From assembly GCA_964431365.1 (NCBI GenBank), contig CAYSJJ010000014.1:1-60906 (forward strand): 60,906 nucleotides of DNA, written 5' to 3'. Origin of the DNA: Geomobilibacter sp964431365. GTDB lineage: Bacteria; Desulfobacterota; Desulfuromonadia; Geobacterales; DSM-12255. Under the pieces are notes generated by a model. That model was not told the origin of the DNA. It saw only the letters and a list, made by a program, of their open reading frames with translations, and made no database searches. Positions 1 to 7,861 of the stretch are shown here, in pieces. Within the stretch, counting starts at the first letter, position 1, and the number at the start of each line of letters is the position of its first letter. The translations under genes and the position numbers were made by a program.

Positions 1-1
1 G

Positions 2-106
2 GAAATCTTCATCTTCATCGCCTGCGTCTACTTCGTCCTCTGCTATGCCTTCACCTCCTTCTCCCGCTGGCTGGAAGGCCAGTTGGCCTGGCGGAAGGCG
101 ATCTGA
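2..106 (+). CDS. Amino-acid ABC transporter permease, C-terminal end (partial)
   Basis: The open frame entering from the left edge encodes 34 residues ending at TGA 104-106. It has a hydrophobic stretch (FIFIACVYFVLCYAF) followed by SRWLEGQLAWRKAI. A last membrane helix followed by 'SRWLE' and a basic tail is typical of the HisM/GlnP-type permeases that import polar amino acids with a periplasmic binding protein and an ATPase. The rest of the gene lies outside the window, so the substrate cannot be told. The strand matches the downstream genes, but a repeat and a terminator separate them. Confidence 0.6.
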   Translation, partial: EIFIFIACVYFVLCYAFTSFSRWLEGQLAWRKAI

Positions 107-118
107 GCCTGACACCGC

Positions 119-295
119 GAGATTCGAGCGTCCCGCGGAGCGAATGTGCCCGAGCACCAGCCGCTGTAGGCGAAATGGAGCTAAAGCCGGCCCATCCTGT
201 TTGAGCCCGACGGGCGAGTTGATGGGGCGGCGCGCAATGAGCCATACAGCGGCGGTGTGAGCGGCACTCTGAGCGGAGCGGGACGATCGAATCTC
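119..295. repeat. 177-bp nested palindromic intergenic element
   Basis: Three sets of perfect arms are nested around one centre near 207: gagattcga 119-127 with tcgaatctc 287-295; ccgctgta 161-168 with tacagcgg 245-252; cccatc 191-196 with gatggg 221-226. A small gccc/gggc apex lies at 205-215. The stretch between these arms is also partly complementary, so a single strand could fold into one long imperfect hairpin. It fills most of the gap between the permease and the terminator before bcp. No convincing gene lies here; the short frames on both strands look like by-products of GC bias. It resembles a dispersed REP/BIME-type element, but copy number cannot be judged from one window. Confidence 0.65.
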
Positions 296-319
296 ACACA
301 TCAGGGAACGCCACGGAGA

Positions 320-361
320 AGAGCCGGCAGGTTTGCAATTCCTGCCGGCTCTGGTTTATTT
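320..361 (+). terminator. Intrinsic terminator upstream of bcp
   Basis: A perfect 12-bp stem (agagccggcagg 320-331, cctgccggctct 341-352) with a 9-nt loop is followed by ggtttatttg. It would end transcription from the permease side and isolate bcp. The T-run is short and broken, so its efficiency is uncertain. Confidence 0.65.
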
Positions 362-415
362 GATGTACGCAACCGCGACCAATAGACCACCATGCGACAC
401 GGGGAGAGAACCGAC

Positions 416-883
416 ATGACACTCGAAGGGAAAAAAGCGCCCGGATTCAAGCTGATGGGGAGCGACGGAAAAGAACATTCACTGGCCGACTACGCCGGCA
501 AGACGGTCGTCATCTACTTCTACCCCAGGGACAACACCCCCGGCTGCACCAAGGAGGCATGCGGCTTCAGGGACCTGAAACCGCAGTTGGACAGCTCCGG
601 TGTCGTACTGCTCGGGGTCAGCAAGGACAGCCTCAAGTCCCACGACAAGTTCATCGCCGACTTTCAGCTCCCCTTCACCCTCCTCTCCGATCCTGACGCC
701 GCCATGATGACCGCCTATGGCGCCTTTGGCGAAAAGGTGCTGTACGGCAAAAAGAGCACCGGCACCATCCGCTCCACGGTCGTCATCGACCCGGACGGAA
801 CCATTGTCAAACAGTGGTCCAAGGTGGCCAAGGCGGAAACCCACCCTTCCGAGGTGCTGGCCTGGCTGCAAAACAGAACGTAG
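416..883 (+). CDS. bcp: Thioredoxin-dependent peroxiredoxin (Bcp/PrxQ)
   Basis: A 155-aa protein of the bacterioferritin comigratory protein class, which reduces H2O2 and organic hydroperoxides in the cytoplasm using thioredoxin. The motif YPRDNTPGCTKEACGFRD holds the peroxidatic Cys and, five residues on, the resolving Cys, as in E. coli-type Bcp. The length matches the family (about 155 aa). The frame is open from ATG 392, but GGGGAGAG at 401-408 is well spaced only for ATG 416, so that start is chosen. It is a single gene behind a terminator, with an 81-nt gap before the acetate-kinase-like gene. Confidence 0.93.
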   Translation: MTLEGKKAPGFKLMGSDGKEHSLADYAGKTVVIYFYPRDNTPGCTKEACGFRDLKPQLDSSGVVLLGVSKDSLKSHDKFIADFQLPFTLLSDPDAAMMTAYGAFGEKVLYGKKSTGTIRSTVVIDPDGTIVKQWSKVAKAETHPSEVLAWLQNRT

Positions 884-964
884 TATTCTGGAAAATCCTT
901 GCAATTGCAGGCCGGTTGAGGGAAACAAAAGGTCTGGACAGTTACTCCGGAAAGGGGTTTTTCC

Positions 965-2188
965 GTGTTCATCCTGACCCTCAACTGCCGTGCCTACGCC
1001 ATCCGCTACCACCTCTACAACCCTACGACCCGCACCGTCGCGGCCCGGGGGAGCATCGAACGGGTGGAACTGGGTGATTCGTTCATCACCCTCGAGCTGC
1101 CGGGGCGCAAGGCCTCCGTGATGGAGGCCGATTGCCCGGACGTTCGCAGCGCCCTTGACATGCTCCTCCACTTCCTCGGCAACGGGGTCCACCGGATCGT
1201 TGCCGGCTCCGGCGATATCGTGGCCGTTGCCCACCGGGTGGCACACGGCGGCGAGCACTTCACCAGTGCGACCATCATTACACCCGCCGTGCTCGACGGC
1301 ATCCGCGAGGCGAGCGCCCTGGCGCCGCTCCACAACCTCCCCAACCTGGCCGGCATCGAGGCGGCCCGGGCCATCCTCCCCACGATCCCCCACGTAGCGG
1401 TCTTCGACACCGCGTTCCACCAGACCATGCCCGAACAGGCCTTTCTCTACCCCCTCCCCTACGAGTGGTACGAAAAGCACGGGGTGCGGCGCTACGGCTT
1501 CCACGGAGCTTCCCACCGCTACGCCCTGCTGCGGGGTGCGGAGATGCTCGGCAGGAAGCCGGGCGACTGCAACCTGGTCACGATCCACGTGGGGTATGGC
1601 GTCTCCCTCTGCGCGATACGCAGCGGCCGGTCCGTCGATACCAGCATGGGACTCACCCCGCTTGAAGGGGCAATCATGGAGACCCGCTCGGGTGACATCG
1701 ATCCGGGGATCGCCACCTTCATCATGCAGGAAGAGAACCTTTCCGCCCGGGAGATGGAGCGGCTGCTCAACCAAAAGAGCGGCATTCTCGGCATCACCGG
1801 CAACTGTTCGAGCCGCCTGGCCATGCTGGAAGGGGCGGCCGACGGCGACCCGCGCTGCCGGCTCGCCCTGCAGATGTGCGCCTACCGCCTGAAGAAATAC
1901 ATCGGTGCCTACGCGGCCGTCATCGGCGCGCTGGATGCGGTCGTCATCGTCTCCGCAACCGGGGCGAGCGACTGGCAGATCAGGGAGCTGACCCTGACCG
2001 GCATGGAACAGTTCGGGATCTGGCTCGACCAGGACCGGAACCGCCGGGTCGCCGCCGATCCGGTAGACGTCAGCGCCGGGGATGGCGGGGTCGGCATCCT
2101 GGTGCTGCCGACCGATGAAGAGCATATCCTGGCAACGGAAGCGGCCGACCTGCTCGCCCAGACATGGCAGACCGGCGACCGCGCATAG
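965..2188 (+). CDS. Acetate kinase-like protein, probably degenerate
   Basis: A 407-aa protein (GTG start) that aligns along its whole length with acetate kinases: VAHRVAHGGE, FDTAFHQTMP, YGFHGASHRY, METRSGDIDPG and a C-terminal TDEE are all present. AckA makes acetyl phosphate and ADP from acetate and ATP. Several nucleotide- and phosphate-site residues are changed: the N-terminal N-x-GSSSLK loop reads NCRAYAIR, the HLGNG loop reads HVGYG, and the GIGEN loop reads ATGASD. The catalytic Arg residues (HR, TRSGD) and the Asp of FDTAFH remain. It lies 70 nt upstream of nuoA on the same strand. I infer a paralogue with lost or altered activity, not the housekeeping AckA. Confidence 0.8.
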   Translation: MFILTLNCRAYAIRYHLYNPTTRTVAARGSIERVELGDSFITLELPGRKASVMEADCPDVRSALDMLLHFLGNGVHRIVAGSGDIVAVAHRVAHGGEHFTSATIITPAVLDGIREASALAPLHNLPNLAGIEAARAILPTIPHVAVFDTAFHQTMPEQAFLYPLPYEWYEKHGVRRYGFHGASHRYALLRGAEMLGRKPGDCNLVTIHVGYGVSLCAIRSGRSVDTSMGLTPLEGAIMETRSGDIDPGIATFIMQEENLSAREMERLLNQKSGILGITGNCSSRLAMLEGAADGDPRCRLALQMCAYRLKKYIGAYAAVIGALDAVVIVSATGASDWQIRELTLTGMEQFGIWLDQDRNRRVAADPVDVSAGDGGVGILVLPTDEEHILATEAADLLAQTWQTGDRA

Positions 2189-2199
2189 CCCGCCAGACG

Positions 2200-2227
2200 T
2201 TGACACGGTGCCGGTTCAAGGTACCAT
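2200..2227 (+). promoter_or_regulatory. Candidate sigma-70 promoter for nuoA
   Basis: A perfect TTGACA (2200-2205), a 16-bp spacer and TACCAT (2222-2227) lie 31 bp upstream of the nuoA ATG. The -10 match is only 4/6, so this is a candidate only. Confidence 0.4.
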
Positions 2228-2258
2228 TTGGATACGTCAGACACTCCATGGAGCCCCG

Positions 2259-2664
2259 ATGCCGGTCGACAAAACCACTATTCCCCCCCTCGCGGAGCTC
2301 TATCCCGAGCTCCTGCCGATGGCAATCTACACGGCCATCGCCGTGGCCCTCATCGGGGTCCTCCTGGTCGCGGCCCGGTGGCTCGGGGCACGGAGTACGA
2401 ACCGGAACAAGGAGCTCCCCTACGAGTCCGGCGTCATCCCCACCGGCGATGCCCGGCTCGCCTACCCGGTCCCCTTCTACCTGATCGCCATCTTCTTCAT
2501 CGTCTTCGACCTGGGCCGTGGCCTGGGACCTCCTGGGGATTCCCGGCCTGCTCCACATCACCTTCTTCATTGTCGTTCTGCTGCTGGGGCTGGTCTGGCT
2601 CTGGATGAAGGGGGGGCTGGAGTGGGGGGCGTCGAGGGGGGCCGGAAAACAGCGACCGACGTAG
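2259..2664 (+). pseudogene. nuoA: NuoA, complex I subunit A, disrupted by a deletion and frameshift
   Basis: NuoA is a small membrane subunit beside the quinone site of complex I. The frame from ATG 2259 (GGAG at 2250-2253) runs normally through YPVPFYLIAIFFIVFD up to 2510. The rest of the protein (WAVAWDLLGIPGLLHITFF, then VWLWMKGG) continues in a different frame from 2512 to the TAG at 2662-2664. In normal NuoA about eight residues (of the type VEAxFIFx, including the conserved Glu) join FD to WAVAW. Here one base stands in place of about 24, which implies a deletion of about 23 bp. The unshifted frame reads on to 2789 as nonsense. A functional NuoA is unlikely from this locus. Confidence 0.85.
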
Positions 2665-2737
2665 CCTGGTCGAGGCTCTTCTGGAGCGGGAGGTATGATG
2701 CGGTAACGACTCCGCAGAGCATCGTCCGCAAACCCGG

Positions 2738-4732
2738 TTACCCGCCCGGAATCTTCCTGAGCGCATCCCTGAGGACTGAGAAGTTGTAAGGCTTCTGGAC
2801 AAAACCGGCCAACCCCATGCCGGCAAACTTCTGGGCGATTTCCTGCTCGCTGAAGCCGGTGGACATGATGACGCGCAGATTCGGATCGAGCCGTCGCAGT
2901 TCGCGAAAACAGTGCTCGCCCCCCATTCGAGGCATGGTCAGGTCGAGAATGACCACGCCGATCTCCGGTCTGGCCTTGAATTTCTCCAGCGCCTCGTTCC
3001 CGTCGGACGCCATCACCACCTCGAAACCGAGTTCCAGCAGCATTTCGCCGCCGATGGAGCGCACGGTCTCTTCGTCGTCCACCAGCAGGGCAACCCCGCT
3101 GCCACGCCAGGTCTCGGCCCCGTCTACTCCGTTGGGCTGTTCCGCCTGCCGGCTGCCGGCCGGGAAGAGGACCTTGAAGAAACTCCCTTTCCCCGGTTCG
3201 CTCTGGACCTTGATGGCTCCCCTGTGGCCGCGGACAATGCCGAGTACCGCAGCCATCCCCAGGCCGCGGCCGGTAAACTTGGTGGTGAAGAAGGGATCGA
3301 AGATCCTGGCCAGGGTATCCTCATCCATGCCGCAGCCGGAATCGGCAACCTCAAGAAAGACATATTCCCCCGCCGGTATGGCATCGGTCAGCCATAACTC
3401 CTTCAGGGACGGTTCGTCGCACTCCATGCAGCCGGTGGAGATGGCAATGACCCCGCTGTCGTCGCCGATTGCCTCGGAGGCATTGATGACCAGGTTCATG
3501 ATGATCTGGCGGATCTGGGTGGCGTCCACCTCGATGGCAGGCAGGGGATGGGCGAGGCTATATCTCAGGAGCGCTTTCTTGGAGATGGAAACGCTCAGCA
3601 TATGCCCCATCTCCTCCACCAACCGGTTCAGGTCGATGGACTCGATGACGAACTGCCCCTTGCCGGAGTAGGCCAGCATCTGCCTGGCCAGGTCGGCGGC
3701 CCTGGCTGCGGCCTTCTCGATCCTCTGCAGGTTCTCCAGCGCCGGCGATTCCGGATTGAGGCGCATGAGCGCCAGGTCGGCATTGCCGATGATGGCGGTG
3801 AGGATGTTGTTGAAGTCGTGGGCTATGCCGCCGGCCAGCACGCCGAGGCTTTCGAGCTTCTGGGCATGCAACAGCTGCCGCTCCAGGTTCAGCCGCTCCT
3901 CCTCGGCCTGCTTCTGCGCCGAAAGGTCGCGGCCTATGCCGACAAAAGAGACGTTACCGTTCGAGGCGGTGTAGGTTGTGCCGTTTGCGATAAAGAGCCG
4001 CCAGCTCCCATCGGCATGCCTGACCCGGTACGGCGGGCTGGTGGCCGCAGACCGAGTGGTCAGCACCCGGCTCAGATAGTCGAGGCATGGTTGGATGTCG
4101 TCAGGGTGGACGAATGGACCGAAATTCCGGCCGATGACCTCGCTCGGCGGGTAGCCGAAATGTGTCTCCCAGGAAGGGGAGACGAACTGGAAGAGACCGG
4201 TGCCATCGAGGACAAAGATGACATCGATTGAACATTCCACCAGGGTCCGAAATTTATCCTCGCTCGCCTTCTGTAGCCCTGCCGATAGTTTGTGTTCGGT
4301 AATGTCGTAGGCGGAGCCGATGATCGCTTCGAGGCCGCCGTTTTCGTCAAAAAGGATCGTACTCTGGTCGTGCAGCCAGCAGTAATCGCCATCAGCTTTT
4401 CTGAAGCGGTACTCGACCGTGAACGGCGCCCTACCATCGCGGCGCGCCGCCATGGCCTGCGCCAACGCACCGTTCTTGCAGGTTATTCTCTCCCAGTCAG
4501 CGGGATGAAACAGGGTCGGTAACTGCTCAAGGGTCATCCCTTTGAACAGGGCAAGCGGATGGCCGGTCAGTTCTTCGGCATACGGACTGATGTAGTCATA
4601 GCCGCCCGACTTCATATTCAGACGGTAGAGTACGGTCCGGGAACTCTGCAGAAGTTCGTCCAACTGCGTGCGAGTGGCGTCGAGCTCCACTGCAAGCTGC
4701 TCCATCGTAGGTTCGCCGATAGCTGTCGCCAT
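2738..4732 (-). CDS. Hybrid PAS sensor histidine kinase/response regulator
   Basis: A 664-aa soluble hybrid kinase with no membrane segment. It has a PAS domain at about 25-145, a second PAS with PAC at 160-270, a HisKA domain around residue 306 (GGIAHDFNNILT, phospho-acceptor His), an HATPase domain at 415-520 (NLVINASEAI, DSGCGM, GRGLGMA) and a C-terminal receiver at 540-664 (VDDEE, VILDLTMPRMGG with acceptor Asp, STGF, QKPY). The frame is open from a TTG at 4783, but GGAGAGGGGG sits just upstream of ATG 4732 and a candidate promoter overlaps the TTG. It lies antisense between nuoA and nuoBCD. The signal and output partner are not evident. Confidence 0.9.
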   Translation of the reverse strand: MATAIGEPTMEQLAVELDATRTQLDELLQSSRTVLYRLNMKSGGYDYISPYAEELTGHPLALFKGMTLEQLPTLFHPADWERITCKNGALAQAMAARRDGRAPFTVEYRFRKADGDYCWLHDQSTILFDENGGLEAIIGSAYDITEHKLSAGLQKASEDKFRTLVECSIDVIFVLDGTGLFQFVSPSWETHFGYPPSEVIGRNFGPFVHPDDIQPCLDYLSRVLTTRSAATSPPYRVRHADGSWRLFIANGTTYTASNGNVSFVGIGRDLSAQKQAEEERLNLERQLLHAQKLESLGVLAGGIAHDFNNILTAIIGNADLALMRLNPESPALENLQRIEKAAARAADLARQMLAYSGKGQFVIESIDLNRLVEEMGHMLSVSISKKALLRYSLAHPLPAIEVDATQIRQIIMNLVINASEAIGDDSGVIAISTGCMECDEPSLKELWLTDAIPAGEYVFLEVADSGCGMDEDTLARIFDPFFTTKFTGRGLGMAAVLGIVRGHRGAIKVQSEPGKGSFFKVLFPAGSRQAEQPNGVDGAETWRGSGVALLVDDEETVRSIGGEMLLELGFEVVMASDGNEALEKFKARPEIGVVILDLTMPRMGGEHCFRELRRLDPNLRVIMSTGFSEQEIAQKFAGMGLAGFVQKPYNFSVLRDALRKIPGG

Positions 4733-4754
4733 ACTCGCCCCCTCTCCTCGTCGT

Positions 4755-4783
4755 ATCGTAAGATGATTCTGTATATCATTCAA
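4755..4783 (-). promoter_or_regulatory. Candidate sigma-70 promoter for the hybrid kinase
   Basis: Read on the - strand: TTGAAT (4783-4778), a 17-bp spacer, TACGAT (4760-4755). The predicted start is near 4748, about 16 nt before the ATG at 4732. This supports the shorter start of the kinase. Confidence 0.4.
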
Positions 4784-4790
4784 CGCCCCT

Positions 4791-4817
4791 TTTACAGAGG
4801 AAATCTTCGGGTATACT
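4791..4817 (+). promoter_or_regulatory. Candidate promoter for nuoBCD
   Basis: TATACT at 4812-4817 is a good -10. TTTACA at 4791-4796 could be the -35, though the 15-bp spacer is short. A start near 4824 would leave a leader of about 33 nt before ATG 4857. A new promoter is needed here because the antisense kinase separates nuoBCD from nuoA. Confidence 0.35.
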
Positions 4818-4856
4818 GTGCTGGATCAAACGCCCTGCTTTTCTGGACCGGATTCT

Positions 4857-7241
4857 ATGACTTCAGCTCCGCTTCAACCGGAAGCAAACAATATCATCCT
4901 CGCCCGGTTGGACGACATGATCAACTGGGGACGGGCCAACTCGCTCTGGCCGATGTTCTTCGGGCTCTCCTGCTGTTTCGTCGAGATGATGACCTCTTTC
5001 ACCTCCCGCTACGACATCTCCCGCTTCGGCGCCGAGGTGCTGCGCGGCACCCCCCGCGAGGCGGACCTGATGGTCATCGCCGGCACGGTTTTCAAGAAGA
5101 TGGCCCCTTCCATCCTCCGCCTCTACGAACAGATGGCCGAGCCGAAATGGGTCATCTCCATGGGGAGCTGCGCCAACTCGGGCGGCATGTACGACGTCTA
5201 CAGCGTGGTGCAGGGGGTGAACCAGATCATCCCGGTGGATGTCTATGTCCCCGGTTGCCCGCCGCGGCCGGAGGCGTTTCTCCAGGGGCTGATGCTGTTG
5301 CAGGAGAAGATCCGGTCGGAAGAGCGGCCGGCCCGGCCGGTCCTTCACCTGGCCGGCGGCACCCAGGGGACCACGACGCCGGTCCTGGTTGACGGCCTCA
5401 GCAAGTCCCGCGACACACGCGGGCCGGGGATGGAGGGGATCGCGATCCGCGGCACCTCGGTGCAGCATCCCAAATTCTGGATGCCCCGTTCCGACGAGAT
5501 GTGGCGCCCCCCCGCGCCGCGGCACCCCTACCCCGATTTCGGCCTGGCCAGCGAACTGGAGCTGGCCTTCCAGCACCGGGTGGTGCGGGACGAAAGCGCC
5601 ACCGACATGCTCACCTACCGACTCCCGGCCGACCTCGTCCCCGACGTGCTCCGCCACCTGAAGAGCCGGGCGGGTGCACCGTTCAGGAGGCTTGAAGACA
5701 TCGCCGTCGTGGACGACTCCTGTCGCCGGGAGCGGGGCCGGTTCAAGGATTTCACCGTCAACTACCACCTGCTCAACTTCGACCTCCCCGGCCACCTGCG
5801 GCTCAAGGTGGAGGCAGAAGGGAGCTACCCCGAGATCCCCAGCGCCACCCCCGTCTTCCCGGCCGCCTCCTGGTACGAACGGGAAGCGTTCGACATGTAT
5901 GGGCTGCGCTTTAGCGGCCACAAGAACCTGCGCCGTATCCTCATGCCCCACGACTGGGTGGGGCATCCCCTCAGGAAAGAGCACCCGTTTCGCGCCACCG
6001 AGATGCCCCCCTATACCACCGCCGACGCCCGCCTTCACCAGGCCCTGCCGGCCGGCGACTTCTTCGACCGGGTCGACGACGACACCCTCATCCTCAATCT
6101 CGGCCCCCAGCACCCCGGCACCCACGGCATCATCCGCTGCATCCTCAAGCTGGACGGCGAAGAGATCGTCGATATGGACCTGGACATCGGCTACCACCAC
6201 CGGGGGGCGGAGAAGATCGGCGAGCGCCAGCAGTGGAACCAGTTCATCCCCTACACCGACCGGATCGACTACCTGGCCGGGGTGCAGAACAACCTGGCCT
6301 ACGTGAACAGCGTCGAGCGGCTCTGCGGCATCTCCGCCCCTGACCGGGCCGTGACGATCAGGGTGATGCTGGCCGAGCTGTTCCGAATCGCCAGCCACCT
6401 GGTCTGGCTCGGCACCTTTGCCGCCGACGTGGGGGCCATGACCCCGGTCTTCTACACCTTCACCGACCGGGAAAAGATCTTCGACATCATCGAGATGGTC
6501 ACCGGCGGCCGGATGCACCCGGCCTGGTTCCGGATCGGCGGCGTGGCCGAGGACCTCCCGGAGGGGTGGGACGTGGCCGTAAAGGAATTCCTGGAATGGA
6601 TGCCGGCCCGGCTGAAGGAGTACGAGGCGCTCCTGAACGGTAACCCGATCTTCCAGGCACGGCTCAAGGGGATCGGCACCATCAGCCTGGACGACGCCAT
6701 CGAGTGGGGGCTCTCCGGCCCGAACCTCAGGGCCTGCGGGATGGCATGGGACCTGCGGAAAAGCCTTCCCTACGCGGGGTACGACCGCTTCCACTTCGAG
6801 GTGGCGACCGCCGAGGGGGGGGACTGCTGGGCCCGCTACCTGGTCCGGCTGGAGGAGATCCGCCAGTCGCTCCACATCGTCCACCAGTGCTGGAAGGAGA
6901 TGCCTGGCGGGCGATGGATCACCGACGACTACCGCTACGTGCTGCCGAAGAAGCGGGACACGCTGCATGACATCGAGTCGCTGATCCACCACTTCATCAA
7001 CTCAACCCGCGGCATGGCCCCCCCGAAAGGGGAGAACTACAGCGCCATCGAGGCCCCCAAGGGGGAGAACGGCTACTTCGTCGTCAGCGATGGCCTCAAC
7101 GTCCCGTACCGGGTGAGGATCAAGACCCCCAGCTTCCCCCACATGCAGGCCCTCCCCCTCATGAGCCGGGGGTGGCTGGTGGCGGACTTCCTCGCGATAC
7201 TGGGGTCGGTGGACTTCGTCCTGGCGGATTTGGACCGGTAA
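4857..7241 (+). CDS. nuoBCD: NADH-quinone oxidoreductase fused subunits B/C/D
   Basis: A 794-aa fusion of three peripheral-arm subunits of complex I. The NuoB part (about 1-180) carries the four N2 cluster Cys (LSCCFVEM, MGSCANSGG, PGCPPRPEAF). The NuoC part (about 230-375) has the family motif YEREAFDMYG and GHPLRKEHP. The NuoD part (about 398-794) has LNLGPQHPGTHG and DIGYHHRGAEKI, lining the quinone cavity, and ends in ADLDR. This fusion is known from Geobacter-type genomes. GTG 4818 is an in-frame alternative start, but it falls on the candidate -10. It is separated from nuoA by the antisense kinase. Confidence 0.95.
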   Translation: MTSAPLQPEANNIILARLDDMINWGRANSLWPMFFGLSCCFVEMMTSFTSRYDISRFGAEVLRGTPREADLMVIAGTVFKKMAPSILRLYEQMAEPKWVISMGSCANSGGMYDVYSVVQGVNQIIPVDVYVPGCPPRPEAFLQGLMLLQEKIRSEERPARPVLHLAGGTQGTTTPVLVDGLSKSRDTRGPGMEGIAIRGTSVQHPKFWMPRSDEMWRPPAPRHPYPDFGLASELELAFQHRVVRDESATDMLTYRLPADLVPDVLRHLKSRAGAPFRRLEDIAVVDDSCRRERGRFKDFTVNYHLLNFDLPGHLRLKVEAEGSYPEIPSATPVFPAASWYEREAFDMYGLRFSGHKNLRRILMPHDWVGHPLRKEHPFRATEMPPYTTADARLHQALPAGDFFDRVDDDTLILNLGPQHPGTHGIIRCILKLDGEEIVDMDLDIGYHHRGAEKIGERQQWNQFIPYTDRIDYLAGVQNNLAYVNSVERLCGISAPDRAVTIRVMLAELFRIASHLVWLGTFAADVGAMTPVFYTFTDREKIFDIIEMVTGGRMHPAWFRIGGVAEDLPEGWDVAVKEFLEWMPARLKEYEALLNGNPIFQARLKGIGTISLDDAIEWGLSGPNLRACGMAWDLRKSLPYAGYDRFHFEVATAEGGDCWARYLVRLEEIRQSLHIVHQCWKEMPGGRWITDDYRYVLPKKRDTLHDIESLIHHFINSTRGMAPPKGENYSAIEAPKGENGYFVVSDGLNVPYRVRIKTPSFPHMQALPLMSRGWLVADFLAILGSVDFVLADLDR

Positions 7242-7255
7242 GAGACGAAAGGCGG

Positions 7256-7362
7256 TTTACCGCAGAGGTCGCAGAGAAGCGCAGAGGGAATGCAAAACCG
7301 GAATAAGGGGTTCCTTCCCTGAGATTTGTTTTCCCTGCAGACCTCTGCGTCCCCTGCGGTGA
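7256..7362. repeat. Inverted repeat between nuoBCD and nuoE
   Basis: The left arm has accgcagagg at 7259-7268 and cgcagagg at 7280-7287. The right arm has cctctgcg at 7342-7349 and ctgcggt at 7354-7360. The arms are built from a repeated CGCAGAG word and flank about 55 bp. It fills the nuoBCD-nuoE gap and ends 13 bp before the nuoE start. There is no T-run, so it is not an ordinary terminator. It looks like a dispersed intergenic repeat. Confidence 0.65.
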
Positions 7363-7375
7363 AAAGGTTTTTTCC

Positions 7376-7861
7376 ATGATTCCAGAGAGACTGAAAGATG
7401 AACTCCAGGCCCGCGTTGCCGCGGCCGTCACCCCGCGGGAGGCGGCGGTGGATGTGCTGAAGTCGCTGCAGGCCCACTACGGCTGGGTGACCGACGAGGC
7501 CGTGGAGGAGGCGGCCGGACTGCTCGGCCTCTCGCCGCTCCAGGTGGACGAACTGGCCACCTTCTACGAGATGCTCTACCGCCGGCCGGTGGGAAAACGG
7601 GTGATCCACGTCTGCGACTCCATCTCCTGCTGGGCCATGGGAGGGGAGACTCTCATGGACCGGCTTGCTGAGCGGCTCGGCATCCGGCCGGGCGAGACCA
7701 CCCGTGACGGCTGCTTCACCCTCCTCCCCTGCTGCTGCCTGGGGGACTGCGGCGAGGCGCCGACCCTGATGATCGGCGATACCCTGTACGGCAGGGTGAC
7801 GCCGGAAACGGCCGCGACTGTCCTTGACGAGGAGAGACGGCGGATCGGAGGATGCCCGTGA
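7376..7861 (+). CDS. nuoE: NADH-quinone oxidoreductase subunit E
   Basis: A 161-aa thioredoxin-like 24-kDa subunit of complex I that binds the [2Fe-2S] cluster N1a beside NuoF. The N-terminal helical part (HYGWVTDEAVEEAAGLLG) precedes the cluster Cys: C-x4-C in VCDSISCW and C-x3-C in CCLGDCGEAP. The length is normal. The start ATG 7376 follows the inverted repeat and has GAAAAGG upstream. The 3' end overlaps the next cytochrome gene by 10 nt, which suggests coupled translation. Confidence 0.95.
   Translation: MIPERLKDELQARVAAAVTPREAAVDVLKSLQAHYGWVTDEAVEEAAGLLGLSPLQVDELATFYEMLYRRPVGKRVIHVCDSISCWAMGGETLMDRLAERLGIRPGETTRDGCFTLLPCCCLGDCGEAPTLMIGDTLYGRVTPETAATVLDEERRRIGGCP

Noticed and set aside
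479..2206. 575-aa open frame on the - strand over bcp and the acetate kinase-like gene
   Set aside because: It is antisense to two well-supported genes, rich in Gly, Arg, Val and Asp as expected from mirrored GC-rich codons, and shows no domain.
2505..2515. Programmed ribosomal frameshift rescuing nuoA
   Set aside because: No slippery heptamer is present, and a shift would still leave out about eight conserved residues.
4863..6992. 709-aa open frame on the - strand over nuoBCD
   Set aside because: Shadow of the real gene; low-complexity composition and no recognisable motif.
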